Positions 16,250-25,667 are shown, numbered from the stretch's first letter. The stretch is 44,597 nt of DNA from Thioalkalivibrio versutus (GCF_001999325.1 NZ_MVAR01000033.1:1-44597), one strand, 5' to 3'. A program made the numbers and translations. The notes: a model not told the origin generated them from the letters alone.

Positions 16250-19177
16250 ATGGACAAGCCCCTGCCCGAATCCCCCGCTCGCCTGTCGCCGCCGCTGGAG
16301 CAGGAGGTCCGCGATCTGCTGGCCGAGCTGGACGAAAAGCTCGCCTGGCCGGACACCTTCCTGGCGTCGACGCCGGCCCCGTTCGCCTTCAGCCACTACC
16401 TGGTGCAGACAGTGCGTCAGCATCCGGAGTACTTGCTCGAGGCGCTGGATCCACGCGGCCAAATACCGGCGTGTGACGATGCGGACTTCGAGCGCACGCT
16501 GCAGGCGCGCCTGGAGGCCGTGACCGACGATGCCGGGCTGCGTCACGCGCTGCGCGAAACGCGGCATCGCGAGATGATCCGCATCGCCTGGCGCGACCTG
16601 GCCGGTCACGCCGACCTCGACGAGGTCATGCACGACCTGAGCCGTCTGGCCCGCGCCCTCATCGAGGGCGGCCTGCAATGGCTGGACCGCCATTTGCAGG
16701 AGCGTTACGGCCAGCCGCGCAGCCCCGCGGGCGAGGCCCAGTCCATGGTGGTCCTGGGGCTCGGCAAGCTGGGTGGCAGCGAGCTCAACTTCTCCTCGGA
16801 TATCGATCTGATCTTCGCCTTCGAGGAGGCGGGGGAGACCGATGGCAAGCGCGTGATCGAGAATCAGGAATTCTTCCAGCGCCTGGGGCGCCAGCTGATT
16901 GCAGCGCTGTCGGACGTGACTGCGGACGGCTTTTGCTATCGCGTGGACATGCGCCTGCGCCCATTCGGAGATTCCGGACCGCTGGTGATGCATTTCGACG
17001 CGATGGAGGACTACTACCAGGCCCACGGCCGCGAGTGGGAGCGCTACGCCCTGATCAAGGCGAGTCCGCTGGCGGGCGACCCGGAGGCCGGGGCGCGCCT
17101 GATGCGCCGGCTGCGCCCGTTCATCTACCGGCGCTATCTGGACTACGGCACGCTGGCCAATCTGCGCGAGCTGAAGCAGATGATTAACGACGAGTCGGCG
17201 CGGCGCGGTCGCTTCGAGGACGTGAAGCACGGCGAGGGCGGGATCCGCGAGATCGAGTTCATCGCGCAGTCGTTCCAGTTGATCCGCGGGGGGCGCGACC
17301 AGGGGCTACAGCGGCGTGACCTGCTGGGCGTGATGACGGCATTGCAGGAGCGCGACCTGCTGCCCGGCTATGCCGTCGAGCAGCTGGAACGTTCCTATCG
17401 CTTCCTGCGTCGGGTAGAAAACCGTCTGCAGATGCTGAATGACCAGCAGACCCACCGTCTGCCCTCCAATGGTCAGGACCGGCATCGACTGGCGCTGTCG
17501 CTGGGGTTCGACGACGAGGCGGCCTTCGAGATGGCGCTGTTGCGCGAGCAGCGGCGGGTGCATGCTCACTTCGAGCAGGTATTCAGTGCGCCGCAGCGCG
17601 CGGACGGCGAGGCCATGGAGGCCTCGCCCGAGACCGGGCGCGAGCAGCAGCTCAATCGTCTGTGGCAGGGCTCGCTGCCGGAGGCGGATGCTCGGGCGGT
17701 GCTGGAGGCGATGGACTTTCAGGATGCGGACGAGGCTCTGCGCGGGATCGCCGATCTGCGCGAGAGTCCGGGCGTGCGCGCGATGAGCGTGACCGGGCGC
17801 CAGCGCCTGGACCGCCTGATGCCGTTGCTGATCGGGGCGATCGCGGAGATGGACGCACCGGATGCGGTATTGCCGCGGGCGCTGCAGATGGTACGCACGA
17901 TTGCCCGGCGCTCGGTGTACCTGTCGCTGCTGGTCGAGAACCCCCTGGCGCTGTCGCAGCTGGTCAAGCTGGTGGCCGCCAGCCCGTGGATCAACGAGCA
18001 GTTGACCCGCCACCCGGTGCTGCTGGACGAGCTACTGGACCCGCGCGCGCTGTACGCGCCGCCCGATCGTGACGGGCTGCGCGAGGAGCTGGAGGCCGAG
18101 CTGGCGCAGTTCCCCGGGCAGGACCACGAGCAGATGCTGGACCGGCTGCGCCAGTTCAAGCAGGTGCAGACGCTGCGCGTGGCGGCCGCCGACATCATGG
18201 GCTTCCTGCCGCTGATGAAGATCTCCGACCATCTGACCTGGCTGGCCGAGGTGCTTCTGGAGCGGGTGCTGCAGCTGGCCTGGGACAAGATGGTGGAGCG
18301 CCACGGCGAGCCGCAGTGCGGGGCCACGGATGCGCGCCGCGTCGCGCGCTTTGCGGTGATCGGGTACGGCAAGCTGGGTGGTTTCGAGCTGGGCTATGGT
18401 TCGGACCTGGACGTGGTGTTCCTGCACGACAGCGAGGGCGACGAGGCGCAGACCGCGGGGCCCAAGGTGATCGACAACACCGAATTCTTCGCTCGCGTCG
18501 CCCAGCGGGTGGTGCACCTGCTGGGGGCCTTCACCCCGGCGGGTCGCCTGTACGAGGTGGATACCCGGTTGCGGCCCAGCGGGACCGCGGGCCTGCTGGT
18601 CAGCGGTTTGCAGGCGTTCCGGCGTTACCAGGACGAGTCGGCCTGGACCTGGGAGCATCAGGCACTGGTGCGTGCGCGCTTCGTGACCGGGGATGCCGAG
18701 CTGGGCGAGCAGTTCGATGCCCTGCGTCGCGAGGTGCTGACTCGTGAAAGGGATACCGACGCACTGCGCGCCGAGGTGGTCGAGATGCGCAACCGCATGC
18801 TGGCCGAGCACGCCTCGAAGAGGGGCCACGGCTTCCATCTCAAGCGCGACCGGGGCGGTATCACTGATATTGAATTCATGGTTCAATACTGGGTTTTGGT
18901 ATCCGCTCACGATCATCCCGCCGTGTGTGACTGGCCGGACAAGATCCGCACGCTGGATGCACTGGGGCGCGAGGGCGTGATCGACGCGGCGTTGAGCGAG
19001 GCGCTGGCGGATGCCTACCGCGATCTGCGCAACCGCATCCACCGCCTGACGCTGGCCGGCTTGGACGCCCGGGTCGAGAAGCCCGACGACGAGCTCTGCG
19101 CCGTGCGCGATGGCGTGATCGATGCCTGGAATGACCTGTTCGGCGAGCCGGAATCGGCCGCGAACGAGACCACATAG
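16250..19177 (+). CDS. glnE: Bifunctional glutamine synthetase adenylyltransferase/deadenylase GlnE
   Basis: The 975-residue protein has the two nucleotidyltransferase halves of GlnE. The N-terminal (deadenylase) catalytic motif GLGKLGGSELNFSSDIDLIF lies near residue 170 and the C-terminal (adenylylase) motif GYGKLGGFELGYGSDLDVVF near residue 705; both keep the G-G-x-E...D-x-D pattern of metal-binding acids. The KHGEGGIREIEFIAQ and KRDRGGITDIEFMVQY segments after each half are also diagnostic. It adjusts glutamine synthetase activity by adding or removing AMP in response to PII signals. It is immediately followed by ilvE (12 bp), as in Pseudomonas and many other gammaproteobacteria. The ATG at 16250 has no strong ribosome-binding site; no better start is visible. 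Confidence 0.97.
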   Translation: MDKPLPESPARLSPPLEQEVRDLLAELDEKLAWPDTFLASTPAPFAFSHYLVQTVRQHPEYLLEALDPRGQIPACDDADFERTLQARLEAVTDDAGLRHALRETRHREMIRIAWRDLAGHADLDEVMHDLSRLARALIEGGLQWLDRHLQERYGQPRSPAGEAQSMVVLGLGKLGGSELNFSSDIDLIFAFEEAGETDGKRVIENQEFFQRLGRQLIAALSDVTADGFCYRVDMRLRPFGDSGPLVMHFDAMEDYYQAHGREWERYALIKASPLAGDPEAGARLMRRLRPFIYRRYLDYGTLANLRELKQMINDESARRGRFEDVKHGEGGIREIEFIAQSFQLIRGGRDQGLQRRDLLGVMTALQERDLLPGYAVEQLERSYRFLRRVENRLQMLNDQQTHRLPSNGQDRHRLALSLGFDDEAAFEMALLREQRRVHAHFEQVFSAPQRADGEAMEASPETGREQQLNRLWQGSLPEADARAVLEAMDFQDADEALRGIADLRESPGVRAMSVTGRQRLDRLMPLLIGAIAEMDAPDAVLPRALQMVRTIARRSVYLSLLVENPLALSQLVKLVAASPWINEQLTRHPVLLDELLDPRALYAPPDRDGLREELEAELAQFPGQDHEQMLDRLRQFKQVQTLRVAAADIMGFLPLMKISDHLTWLAEVLLERVLQLAWDKMVERHGEPQCGATDARRVARFAVIGYGKLGGFELGYGSDLDVVFLHDSEGDEAQTAGPKVIDNTEFFARVAQRVVHLLGAFTPAGRLYEVDTRLRPSGTAGLLVSGLQAFRRYQDESAWTWEHQALVRARFVTGDAELGEQFDALRREVLTRERDTDALRAEVVEMRNRMLAEHASKRGHGFHLKRDRGGITDIEFMVQYWVLVSAHDHPAVCDWPDKIRTLDALGREGVIDAALSEALADAYRDLRNRIHRLTLAGLDARVEKPDDELCAVRDGVIDAWNDLFGEPESAANETT

Positions 19178-19189
19178 AGGAACAAGACA

Positions 19190-20110
19190 ATGTCGATGGC
19201 CGACCGCGACGGGGTGATCTGGCTGGACGGGCAGATGGTGCCCTGGCGCGAGGCGAAGACCCACGTGCTCACCCACACGCTGCACTACGGCATGGGGGTG
19301 TTCGAGGGCGTGCGCGCGTACAAGACCGAGCGCGGCCCGGCGATCTTCCGCCTGCAGGACCACACCCGGCGGCTGTTTAACTCGGCCAAGATTCTCGGCA
19401 TGACCATCCCCTATACCGCCGAGGTGCTGAACGATGCCCAGATCGCGTCCGTGCGCGACAACGGGCTGGAAAGCGCCTACCTGCGTCCGATGTGCTTCCT
19501 CGGTTCCGAAGGGATGGGCCTGCGCGCGGACAATCTCCTGGTGCATGCGATGGTTGCGGCCTGGCACTGGGGCAGCTACCTGGGCGACGAGGGCATCGAG
19601 AAGGGGATTCGCATTCGCACCTCCTCTTTCAGCCGGCATCACGTCAACGTGACCATGTGCAAGGCCAAGGCCAACGGCAACTACATGAACTCCATGATGG
19701 CCCTGCAGGAGGCCACCCGCTGTGGCTACGACGAGGCCATGCTGCTGGATACCGAGGGCTACGTGGCCGAAGGCAGCGGCGAGAACATCTTTATCGTGCG
19801 CGACGGCGTGTTGTTCACCCCGGACCTGACCTCCGCGCTGGACGGCATCACCCGCCGCACGGTCATCGAGCTGGCGCACGAGGAGGGCCTGGACGTCATT
19901 GAGAAGCGCATCACCCGCGACGAGGTGTACATCGCCGACGAGGCCTTCTTTACCGGTACCGCCGCCGAGGTGACTCCGATCCGCGAGGTCGACGACCGCC
20001 CGATCGGCTCCGGCACCCGCGGACCCATCACCGAGCGCCTGCAGTCGCGCTACTTCGATGTGGTACAGGGCCGGGACAGCCGCCACGAGGGCTGGCTGAC
20101 CTTCGTCTGA
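19190..20110 (+). CDS. ilvE: Branched-chain amino acid aminotransferase IlvE
   Basis: The 306-residue class IV aminotransferase carries the PLP-binding lysine in CKAKANGNYMNSMMA (K160), the EGVRAYKTERGPAIFRLQDHTRRL N-terminal domain, and the GYVAEGSGENIFIVRDGVL and DGITRRTVIELA motifs around the phosphate and cofactor sites. It catalyses the last step of leucine, isoleucine and valine synthesis and the first of their breakdown, using glutamate and 2-oxoglutarate. GAGGAA lies just upstream of the start. It follows glnE by 12 bp and precedes the zf-CHCC gene by 39 bp, probably one transcript. Confidence 0.97.
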   Translation: MSMADRDGVIWLDGQMVPWREAKTHVLTHTLHYGMGVFEGVRAYKTERGPAIFRLQDHTRRLFNSAKILGMTIPYTAEVLNDAQIASVRDNGLESAYLRPMCFLGSEGMGLRADNLLVHAMVAAWHWGSYLGDEGIEKGIRIRTSSFSRHHVNVTMCKAKANGNYMNSMMALQEATRCGYDEAMLLDTEGYVAEGSGENIFIVRDGVLFTPDLTSALDGITRRTVIELAHEEGLDVIEKRITRDEVYIADEAFFTGTAAEVTPIREVDDRPIGSGTRGPITERLQSRYFDVVQGRDSRHEGWLTFV

Positions 20111-20149
20111 GACGCCCAAATTTTCCGTCAACCGGATGCGAGAAAAACC

Positions 20150-20374
20150 ATGGTGAACCCCGATACCGCCCACCACCAGGATCAGTACCCGACCGCGAAC
20201 GCGCAGACCGAAATCACCGTCACGCGCAAGGACCTGCCGTTGCACTGCCCCACGCCGACGATGGCGCTGTGGTCCTCGCACCCGCGCGTCTTTCTCCCGA
20301 TCGACGAGACCCCCGACGGCCGCTACCTGTGCCCCTACTGCGGCACCCAGTTCATCCTGAAAGACGACGACTGA
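20150..20374 (+). CDS. Small zf-CHCC zinc-finger protein
   Basis: The 74-residue product ends with the zf-CHCC arrangement: C33 in LPLHCP, H44 in SSHPRVFLPID, and C61-P-Y-C64 in RYLCPYCGTQFILKDDD, together giving a Cys-His-Cys-Cys zinc site as in the zinc-finger subunit of respiratory complex I (NDUFS6) and in small bacterial relatives. The N-terminal 30 residues are polar and probably flexible. A gene of this kind is often found beside ilvE in gammaproteobacteria. Its function is not known to me; the upstream region has only a weak ribosome-binding site (GAG). Convergent with the glycosyltransferase gene that ends at 20429. Confidence 0.85.
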   Translation: MVNPDTAHHQDQYPTANAQTEITVTRKDLPLHCPTPTMALWSSHPRVFLPIDETPDGRYLCPYCGTQFILKDDD

Positions 20375-20428
20375 TTTCCGCGTGACCGGGGGGCGCGGGC
20401 CAGATCCGGTCCCTGTCAGTTACCTCGG

Positions 20429-21253
20429 TCAGTCCCGGGAGTTCGCTATTTCCGCTGCCAAGGCCTCTTCGGCTCGCGCCCAATAGGTATCGATCCAGGG
20501 AGTTGGGCGGATCTTCTTGTAGAGCCTTTTCCGCCAGCGTTTTTCCGGCCACTTTCCCTCCAAGGCGTCCGGAGGGTTAGGCGATCCCGGGAATGCGACC
20601 ACACGGGCTCCGTCGGGTATCGCCGGCGTGCGCCAGAAGCGAGCGGGCCAGGCCGGGACGCAATGGACCTTGAACAAAGCGCACCACGCGTCCGGCCAGA
20701 ACAGCAGGGAATCGATCTCGCGGCTGATGTAGGTTTGCTCGTTGCGATACTGCCTGCGGAAGCGGTCGAAGTCCCCCAGTAGCCGTTCGAGCAGATAGCC
20801 ATGAACCCCCATGCGGAATCGGAACACGGACGTATTGCCAATCCCTTTCCCGGGCTGGGTCCAGTTTTGCATCACGACGAAGGGGTGCTCGGGTTCGTAC
20901 TCGAAAAACGGGTCGAGTTTGCCGGTGATCACGACGTCCAGGTCCAGAAATAGCCAGTCGCCGCCAAGGCCCGAGAGGGATTCGGAATCAAGGTAAAGCG
21001 CCATTTTTCGCCATGTTCCGTATCGCCATGGCTCGGGGATGTCGATCGAGGGGCAGGGGTGGGTCTCCACTTCCGGTCGAATGCCATTCGGATCGTCTGT
21101 GAGGCAAACAAAGCGAAGGGGGCCGGCCGTATTCCGGCGGATGCTCGCATAAAGCCGGTTGACGTAGTCCGGCCCGTACATTGTCCCCCACTTCATGCAC
21201 AGCACTTGTTTCGGGGAAGGTGTGGCTTTGAGGGTGTGATCATTCCGTTCCAT
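20429..21253 (-). CDS. Putative glycosyltransferase (GT8-like, DLD motif)
   Basis: I chose ATG 21253 because AGGAG stands 12 bases upstream and the sequence before it is poorly structured. The 274-residue product begins with VLCMKWGTMYGPDYVNRLYASI and continues with RFVCLTDDPNGI and W-L-F-L-D-L-D-V-V-I (D104-L-D106), the DxD metal/sugar-nucleotide site expected of GT-A fold enzymes. A C-terminal stretch of Lys/Arg and Trp suggests membrane association. The conserved MKWGTMYGPDYVN resembles a family of hypothetical glycosyltransferases near polysaccharide genes. The acceptor and donor are unknown. It is the first of a set of surface-glycan genes and lies divergently from the O-antigen ligase-like gene, 170 bp away. 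Confidence 0.65.
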   Translation of the reverse strand: MERNDHTLKATPSPKQVLCMKWGTMYGPDYVNRLYASIRRNTAGPLRFVCLTDDPNGIRPEVETHPCPSIDIPEPWRYGTWRKMALYLDSESLSGLGGDWLFLDLDVVITGKLDPFFEYEPEHPFVVMQNWTQPGKGIGNTSVFRFRMGVHGYLLERLLGDFDRFRRQYRNEQTYISREIDSLLFWPDAWCALFKVHCVPAWPARFWRTPAIPDGARVVAFPGSPNPPDALEGKWPEKRWRKRLYKKIRPTPWIDTYWARAEEALAAEIANSRD

Positions 21254-21423
21254 AATTCTGTGGGGCTCCTTCGGACAAACTGGGAGGCTCGCGCGACTTT
21301 CGACGTTGGAGTCGTTTCTCCCCGGATTGTCCCCCAAGCGTGTCGATGTGTCAGGGGCATGAGGAAAGTCGGCGGCTTGGGAGATATGATCGTCCGCCAC
21401 TAAATGTCCGGGTATCGTCAGGT

Positions 21424-22752
21424 ATGAGCTTGAATGCTGGCCAAGTTTGGATAGATGCGCGAGGTCAGCTAGACCGTCAATATTTCGCGGTCTTAGGTCT
21501 CACGATGTTTGCATTGTTTGCGCTTCCGTTTGGAACGGGGGTTTTTCTTCCGCTTGTGTTTCTGGCGCTCGGGGGATTGGGTTTGGCGGCCCGGCACTCC
21601 CGCACGATCTGGGTGGAGCGCTGGATTCGCTGGGCGTTGCTGCTCTTGTTGGCGCTCTGGGTGCCGCAGTTGGTGTCACTGACCGTGGCGGTCGATTTCG
21701 ACCGAGCCCTCCGGACAGCCCTGACCTATCCATTGTTCGCGATTGCGATACTTCCTCTGCTGTGGGTTGCGCGTCGCCGTGATGTGGCTACACCCCTGTT
21801 ATACGTTGTGCTGGCGCTGGCCGTATTCTGGTCGCTCGACGGGGTTTTTCAGTTTGTTACTGGTGCAAACCTGCTGGGCTATCCGTACAACGGGCGCCGG
21901 ATCGACGGTCTGTTTCACCCGAACATGCGCCTTGGCATTGTGCTGGCCCACTTGCTTCCGTTCGTCCTGGAGGCATCCCGCCGGTTGGCTTCTCGCAATC
22001 GCCTGGCCGCGGTATTGCCCCTGATCGTGGTCATCGCGATTCTCCTCTCGGGTTCCAGGGCTGCCATGCTGGCGACATTGATCACGCTGGTGGCCTACGG
22101 CGCCTTTCTGATCTGGTTCTACCGCTTGCGAATTAGGACCGTGTCAGCCTTCGCCCTGGTGCTTGTGCTGGGCGTCGCGTTGGCGCTGTGGGTGTCACCG
22201 GAAACCCGGGACCGGCTGGTGGTCATCTCCAAGATGTCCGAGTTCAGTCTTGAGGGTCTGGATCAGGCGACGGCGAAGCGCGGGACGATCTGGCTTGCTT
22301 CCTGGCGCGTGGCGATGGATGAGCCGATCCTTGGCGTGGGTGTGCGAGGGGTCGAGCCGGTGGCGGAGGCGCGAGGCTACTCTGACATGCCATTCGCGCA
22401 TATCCATCTGTATTTTCTTGATGTCCTGGTCTCGACCGGGGCTGTGGGATTGTTCGCCTACCTCGCGGCATTGCTAGGGATTCTTTCGGCGTTGTGGCGG
22501 CGTGCGAGAGAGCATGGGGCCGTTGATTCTCCTGATGTTCTCGTAGCCGGTGTGGCGATCTTTGTGGCTCTTAACCCCATCAACGTCCACTGGACTGTCT
22601 ACAGTTCATACACGACAGCGGTTCTCTGGCTGGTGGTCGCTCTCGCGCTGGCACCGCTCATTCAATCAAGCAATCAGAGGCCCGTGCCTGAGCGCGGCGG
22701 CGAGGGGATGGGTGAGAGAACCGGGCCTGGCGCGGGTGGCCACCAAGAATGA
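21424..22752 (+). CDS. O-antigen ligase/polymerase family membrane protein (WaaL/Wzy_C-like)
   Basis: About 442 residues with around eleven transmembrane segments. The central periplasmic loop and ILLSGSRAAMLATLITL motif, and the late segment ending AHIHLYFLDVLVSTGAVGLF, fit the Wzy_C domain of O-antigen ligases and polymerases. The family either ligates O-antigen to lipid A-core (WaaL) or polymerises O-units (Wzy); which of these applies cannot be decided from sequence alone. The start was placed at ATG 21424 because the longer frame, from GTG 21340, adds only a polar tail. The sequence is A/T-richer than the housekeeping genes around it, as is common for O-antigen loci. It faces the GT4 gene convergently. 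Confidence 0.8.
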   Translation: MSLNAGQVWIDARGQLDRQYFAVLGLTMFALFALPFGTGVFLPLVFLALGGLGLAARHSRTIWVERWIRWALLLLLALWVPQLVSLTVAVDFDRALRTALTYPLFAIAILPLLWVARRRDVATPLLYVVLALAVFWSLDGVFQFVTGANLLGYPYNGRRIDGLFHPNMRLGIVLAHLLPFVLEASRRLASRNRLAAVLPLIVVIAILLSGSRAAMLATLITLVAYGAFLIWFYRLRIRTVSAFALVLVLGVALALWVSPETRDRLVVISKMSEFSLEGLDQATAKRGTIWLASWRVAMDEPILGVGVRGVEPVAEARGYSDMPFAHIHLYFLDVLVSTGAVGLFAYLAALLGILSALWRRAREHGAVDSPDVLVAGVAIFVALNPINVHWTVYSSYTTAVLWLVVALALAPLIQSSNQRPVPERGGEGMGERTGPGAGGHQE

Positions 22753-22816
22753 GCAGCGCCTCCGACTGGCGTGATCGCGTGTGACCAACATGTCCACCCT
22801 CTGAGTCCGGCTTGTC

Positions 22817-23923
22817 TTAAAGAAGCTCTCGGTAGACGTCGAGGGTTTGTCCTTGCATCTCGTCGAGCGTAAACCCCCTAAGATGCGCTGGCCGCGGGGC
22901 GGAGCCTTTCAGCCAATCAGATATCCTGTCTGCTGCCAGTTCGGGCCTGCATGGCGGGATTGTTCCCTCGGCGAATAAAGCGGCCATCTGCTCACCCACG
23001 CCTCCGTGATCGTAGGCAATCACGGGTCGCCCCAGGGATAGAGCTTCGAGCGAGACCCGGCCAAAAGCCTCTGGCTCGCGCGAGAGCGAAAGTACCGCGA
23101 ACGACATTGCCATGATCTCCCGAAGATCGGAACGCTGTCCCAGCCAGGAGATGTGGGATTCCAGTCCCCGTTCTTGGATTTCCTGGCGCACTTCGGCTTC
23201 GTAGCGCTGGCGGCGTCTTTCCGTTCCTCCCACAACAAGGCCATGGACGTGGAGGTTCTGCTTGATTAGGGAATCCATGACCTTCACGAAATCCAGTTGC
23301 CCCTTCCATCGCGTGATGCGACCGGGGAGCGTTATAAGCGCTCGATCGCGGGCGTGCGCCGGAAGGGTTTGGAAGAAGCCTTCAATCCAGTCATCGCCTG
23401 GCTTGTGGCCATAAGGGAACTCACTGGGATCCACGCCTCGATGGATGACGCGAATACGTTCTGTCGGGCATGCCGGAAAGTGCTTCTGAATGTAGGCCGA
23501 GATGCTCGTAGAGACGGCAATGACGCGGTCCCCGCGGGTCATAATCGAGCTGTATCGGCCGGGGCTGTAAAACCCGTGGAAGGTCGTGACCAGGGCCGGG
23601 CGTTCAGTCCGGGGCATGCCCTGTAACGCGCGCCATACGATCCATGCGGGTACGCGGGAGCGGACGTGTACCAAGTCTACTTCCTGTTCGCGTATGAAGT
23701 TGCGCAGCGGGCGCACCAAGCGCAATGACCGCAGGGACTTTTTGCCCACCGGCCAGGTGAAGTGCTGGCTCCCTTCGGCTTCCAGCGAAGGAGCCATGCT
23801 GCCCCCGCCGGACATGACCAGGGAGCGTTCTCCTGCAGCCTGGATGGCACGAGCCATTTCCAGGGTACCGCGTTCCACGCCGCCGGATTCCAGGGCGGGC
23901 AAGACTTGCAGAATAGTTGCCAT
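22817..23923 (-). CDS. GT4-family glycosyltransferase
   Basis: The 368-residue protein has the GT-B fold features of family 4: the N-terminal glycine-rich loop LPALESGGVERGTLEMARA, the GRITRWKGQLDFVKVMDSL linker typical of the C-terminal Rossmann domain, and an EX7E-type donor-binding segment (EPEAFGRVSLEALSLGRPVIA). It probably transfers a sugar onto a lipid-linked or lipid A-core acceptor in the cytoplasm. Its neighbours are the ligase-like membrane protein and the FkbM methyltransferase, so a role in LPS core or O-antigen assembly is likely. The start is the first ATG, directly followed by ATILQVLPALESGG. Confidence 0.88.
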   Translation of the reverse strand: MATILQVLPALESGGVERGTLEMARAIQAAGERSLVMSGGGSMAPSLEAEGSQHFTWPVGKKSLRSLRLVRPLRNFIREQEVDLVHVRSRVPAWIVWRALQGMPRTERPALVTTFHGFYSPGRYSSIMTRGDRVIAVSTSISAYIQKHFPACPTERIRVIHRGVDPSEFPYGHKPGDDWIEGFFQTLPAHARDRALITLPGRITRWKGQLDFVKVMDSLIKQNLHVHGLVVGGTERRRQRYEAEVRQEIQERGLESHISWLGQRSDLREIMAMSFAVLSLSREPEAFGRVSLEALSLGRPVIAYDHGGVGEQMAALFAEGTIPPCRPELAADRISDWLKGSAPRPAHLRGFTLDEMQGQTLDVYRELL

Positions 23924-23989
23924 GGGGCTGGCTTCCTCGTGGAGTAGTGCGTTTCTTTGCGCTAATTGTTCTGGTGCCCGAGGTCGGGT

Positions 23990-24820
23990 CTAACTCAGGT
24001 ACAGGATCGAGTTGGACCGTGAGCGGCTCTGGATTTGGTAACCATGCTCCCGAAGCAGGGCCAGGACGTCTTTTTCCCAGATGTGCCCGTGACAGCTTTC
24101 TATAACGATGCATCTAGGATGCAGCGATGGAGCCGCGTCCCGGAAAAACGGTTCCAGGGCCTGGTACTCGTATCCTTCGATGTCGATCTTGAGGCCGTCG
24201 ATGCGTTCGATTCCGGCATTGGTGAGTACATCCAGAAGGGGCTCGGTCTGGACCTCAACCGTGTTGCCCCGTGACTGTTCCGACGGATTGAGCGAGGCGG
24301 AACCCAGTCCTTCGGCCAAGTGCAGCATGGCGGTACCGTTTGGGCCAATGGCCAGCGGGAGGGCTTGAATTGCCTCGGCAAAGCGATTGCATTCCAGGTT
24401 GAACAGAAGTCGACGGAATGTCGGAGGGTTGGGCTCAATGGCTAGGACCTGGCGTGCCCCGGCGGCCGCCACGTGCAGGCTGTAGTACCCGGTGTTGGCG
24501 CCGATATCGATGAACGTGCCGTCATCGCATGCGTTCGCGAGATGCTCCAGTTCCTCGCGGTCGTAGACCTTCGATGAAAGGAGTATTTTCGCGTCGGTGA
24601 CATTGTCCCGAACGTTGAGCCGATACCGGATGCCTCGTCGTTCGATATCGACGGTGGTTGGAAGGCGGCTGTTCCAGAATCTTCTGAGCTGGCGCGACAA
24701 CGTGCCTCGTGCCAGCCCTAGACGCACGATCCAGAGTAAGGCGTGGGCAAACCCCTTGGGGCGATATGTGCCAAACGGGGTTGTATCAGGGTCCGATAAG
24801 GGCCCGTCTGAAGGTGTCAT
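23990..24820 (-). CDS. FkbM-family SAM-dependent methyltransferase
   Basis: The 276-residue product has the FkbM SAM-binding motif DIGANTGYYSLHVAAAG (from residue 105), the acidic EPNPPTFRRLLFN motif for the ribose, and the C-terminal LKIDIEGYEYQALEPF (KIDVEGxE) signature. Members of the family O-methylate sugars or other hydroxyl groups in glycans and natural products. Its place next to a GT4 glycosyltransferase and an O-antigen ligase-like protein suggests that it methylates a surface sugar. It is divergent from the 2OG-oxygenase gene, with 147 bp between. The position of the start is only moderately certain. Confidence 0.88.
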   Translation of the reverse strand: MTPSDGPLSDPDTTPFGTYRPKGFAHALLWIVRLGLARGTLSRQLRRFWNSRLPTTVDIERRGIRYRLNVRDNVTDAKILLSSKVYDREELEHLANACDDGTFIDIGANTGYYSLHVAAAGARQVLAIEPNPPTFRRLLFNLECNRFAEAIQALPLAIGPNGTAMLHLAEGLGSASLNPSEQSRGNTVEVQTEPLLDVLTNAGIERIDGLKIDIEGYEYQALEPFFRDAAPSLHPRCIVIESCHGHIWEKDVLALLREHGYQIQSRSRSNSILYLS

Positions 24821-24967
24821 GGCGTTGGCCTGGGTAACGGTGGATCTTTGGGGGGTGCGATATCGGAATTGTCGCCAGTCTAGCAGCCTGTTTGAACGCT
24901 GTTTTTTGTGGAATCCCCCTGGTTTGCACTACACTGTGCGGCGTTGTTGAATTTAGTGGAAAAAGAA

Positions 24968-25639
24968 ATGGATACCGCCGCTGAAGTAGCAAGTCAGGTC
25001 GAGGCGTCGCTTCGGCGCGCGCGGTCGGAGGCGTATCCGTATCGGCGGTGGTATCCGCAGGCGATACTGCCCGAGGCGGCGGCGCGCGCGGTGGAGGCGC
25101 TGCCGTTCGAGCCGCCCGCGATTGGTGACACCGAGGGCAAGCGTGAGACGCACAACAGCTCGCGGCGCTTCTTCGACGTCGAGAACCGGCGGGCCTCCGA
25201 TGTGTGCGAAAGCGTTGCAGCGGCGTTCGAGAGCCCGCAGGTGCTGGATGCGATCTACGAGGTGTGCGGCGTGGACGTCAGCGGCAACTACCTGCGCATC
25301 GAGCATTGCCTGGATACCGAGGGTTTCTGGCTGGCACCACATACCGATCTTGGCGTGAAAAAATTCACCATGCTGCTGTACCTGTCCACCGACCCCGGCT
25401 ACGAGAGCTGGGGCACGGACGTGTACGTGGACGCGGACACGCACTACGAGACGGCGCCGGGCACATACAACAGTGCGTTGGTGTTCGTGCCGGCCGACAA
25501 CACCTGGCATGGCTACCACCTTCGCCCCCTGGAAGGTGTGCGACGCTCGTTGATCATCAACTATGTGACCGAAGAGTGGCGCAACCGCCACGAACTGGCC
25601 TCTCCCGACACACCTGTGCAGCGCCGCGTGCCGGCGTGA
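24968..25639 (+). CDS. 2-oxoglutarate/Fe(II)-dependent oxygenase-like protein
   Basis: The start was set at ATG 24968 after a purine-rich GTGGAAAAAGAA stretch; 20 additional residues from 24908 look non-coding. The 223-residue product keeps the double-stranded beta-helix signature: H125-T-D127 in LAPHTDLGVKKFTMLLYLS, a second His in NTWHGYHLR (H181 or H184), and the 2-oxoglutarate-binding Arg in RRSLIINYV (R193). Such enzymes hydroxylate or otherwise oxidise a substrate using O2 and 2-oxoglutarate. The position among glycan genes suggests a sugar, lipid or small-molecule target. It is followed by an ELM1-family gene after 28 bp, likely co-transcribed. Confidence 0.75.
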   Translation: MDTAAEVASQVEASLRRARSEAYPYRRWYPQAILPEAAARAVEALPFEPPAIGDTEGKRETHNSSRRFFDVENRRASDVCESVAAAFESPQVLDAIYEVCGVDVSGNYLRIEHCLDTEGFWLAPHTDLGVKKFTMLLYLSTDPGYESWGTDVYVDADTHYETAPGTYNSALVFVPADNTWHGYHLRPLEGVRRSLIINYVTEEWRNRHELASPDTPVQRRVPA

Positions 25640-25667
25640 CCGCAGGCCAGGCGACGAACGCTTCATT

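Noticed and set aside
18032..20281. A 749-codon minus-strand frame opposite glnE and ilvE.
   Set aside because: glnE and ilvE have clear family motifs on the plus strand; the opposite frame is low-complexity and rich in Gly, His, Val and Arg, typical of antisense to high-GC coding DNA.
21340..21423. GTG-initiated extension of the O-antigen ligase-like gene.
   Set aside because: Adds 28 polar residues, not expected before a membrane segment; ATG at 21424 is simpler, although its ribosome-binding site is weak.
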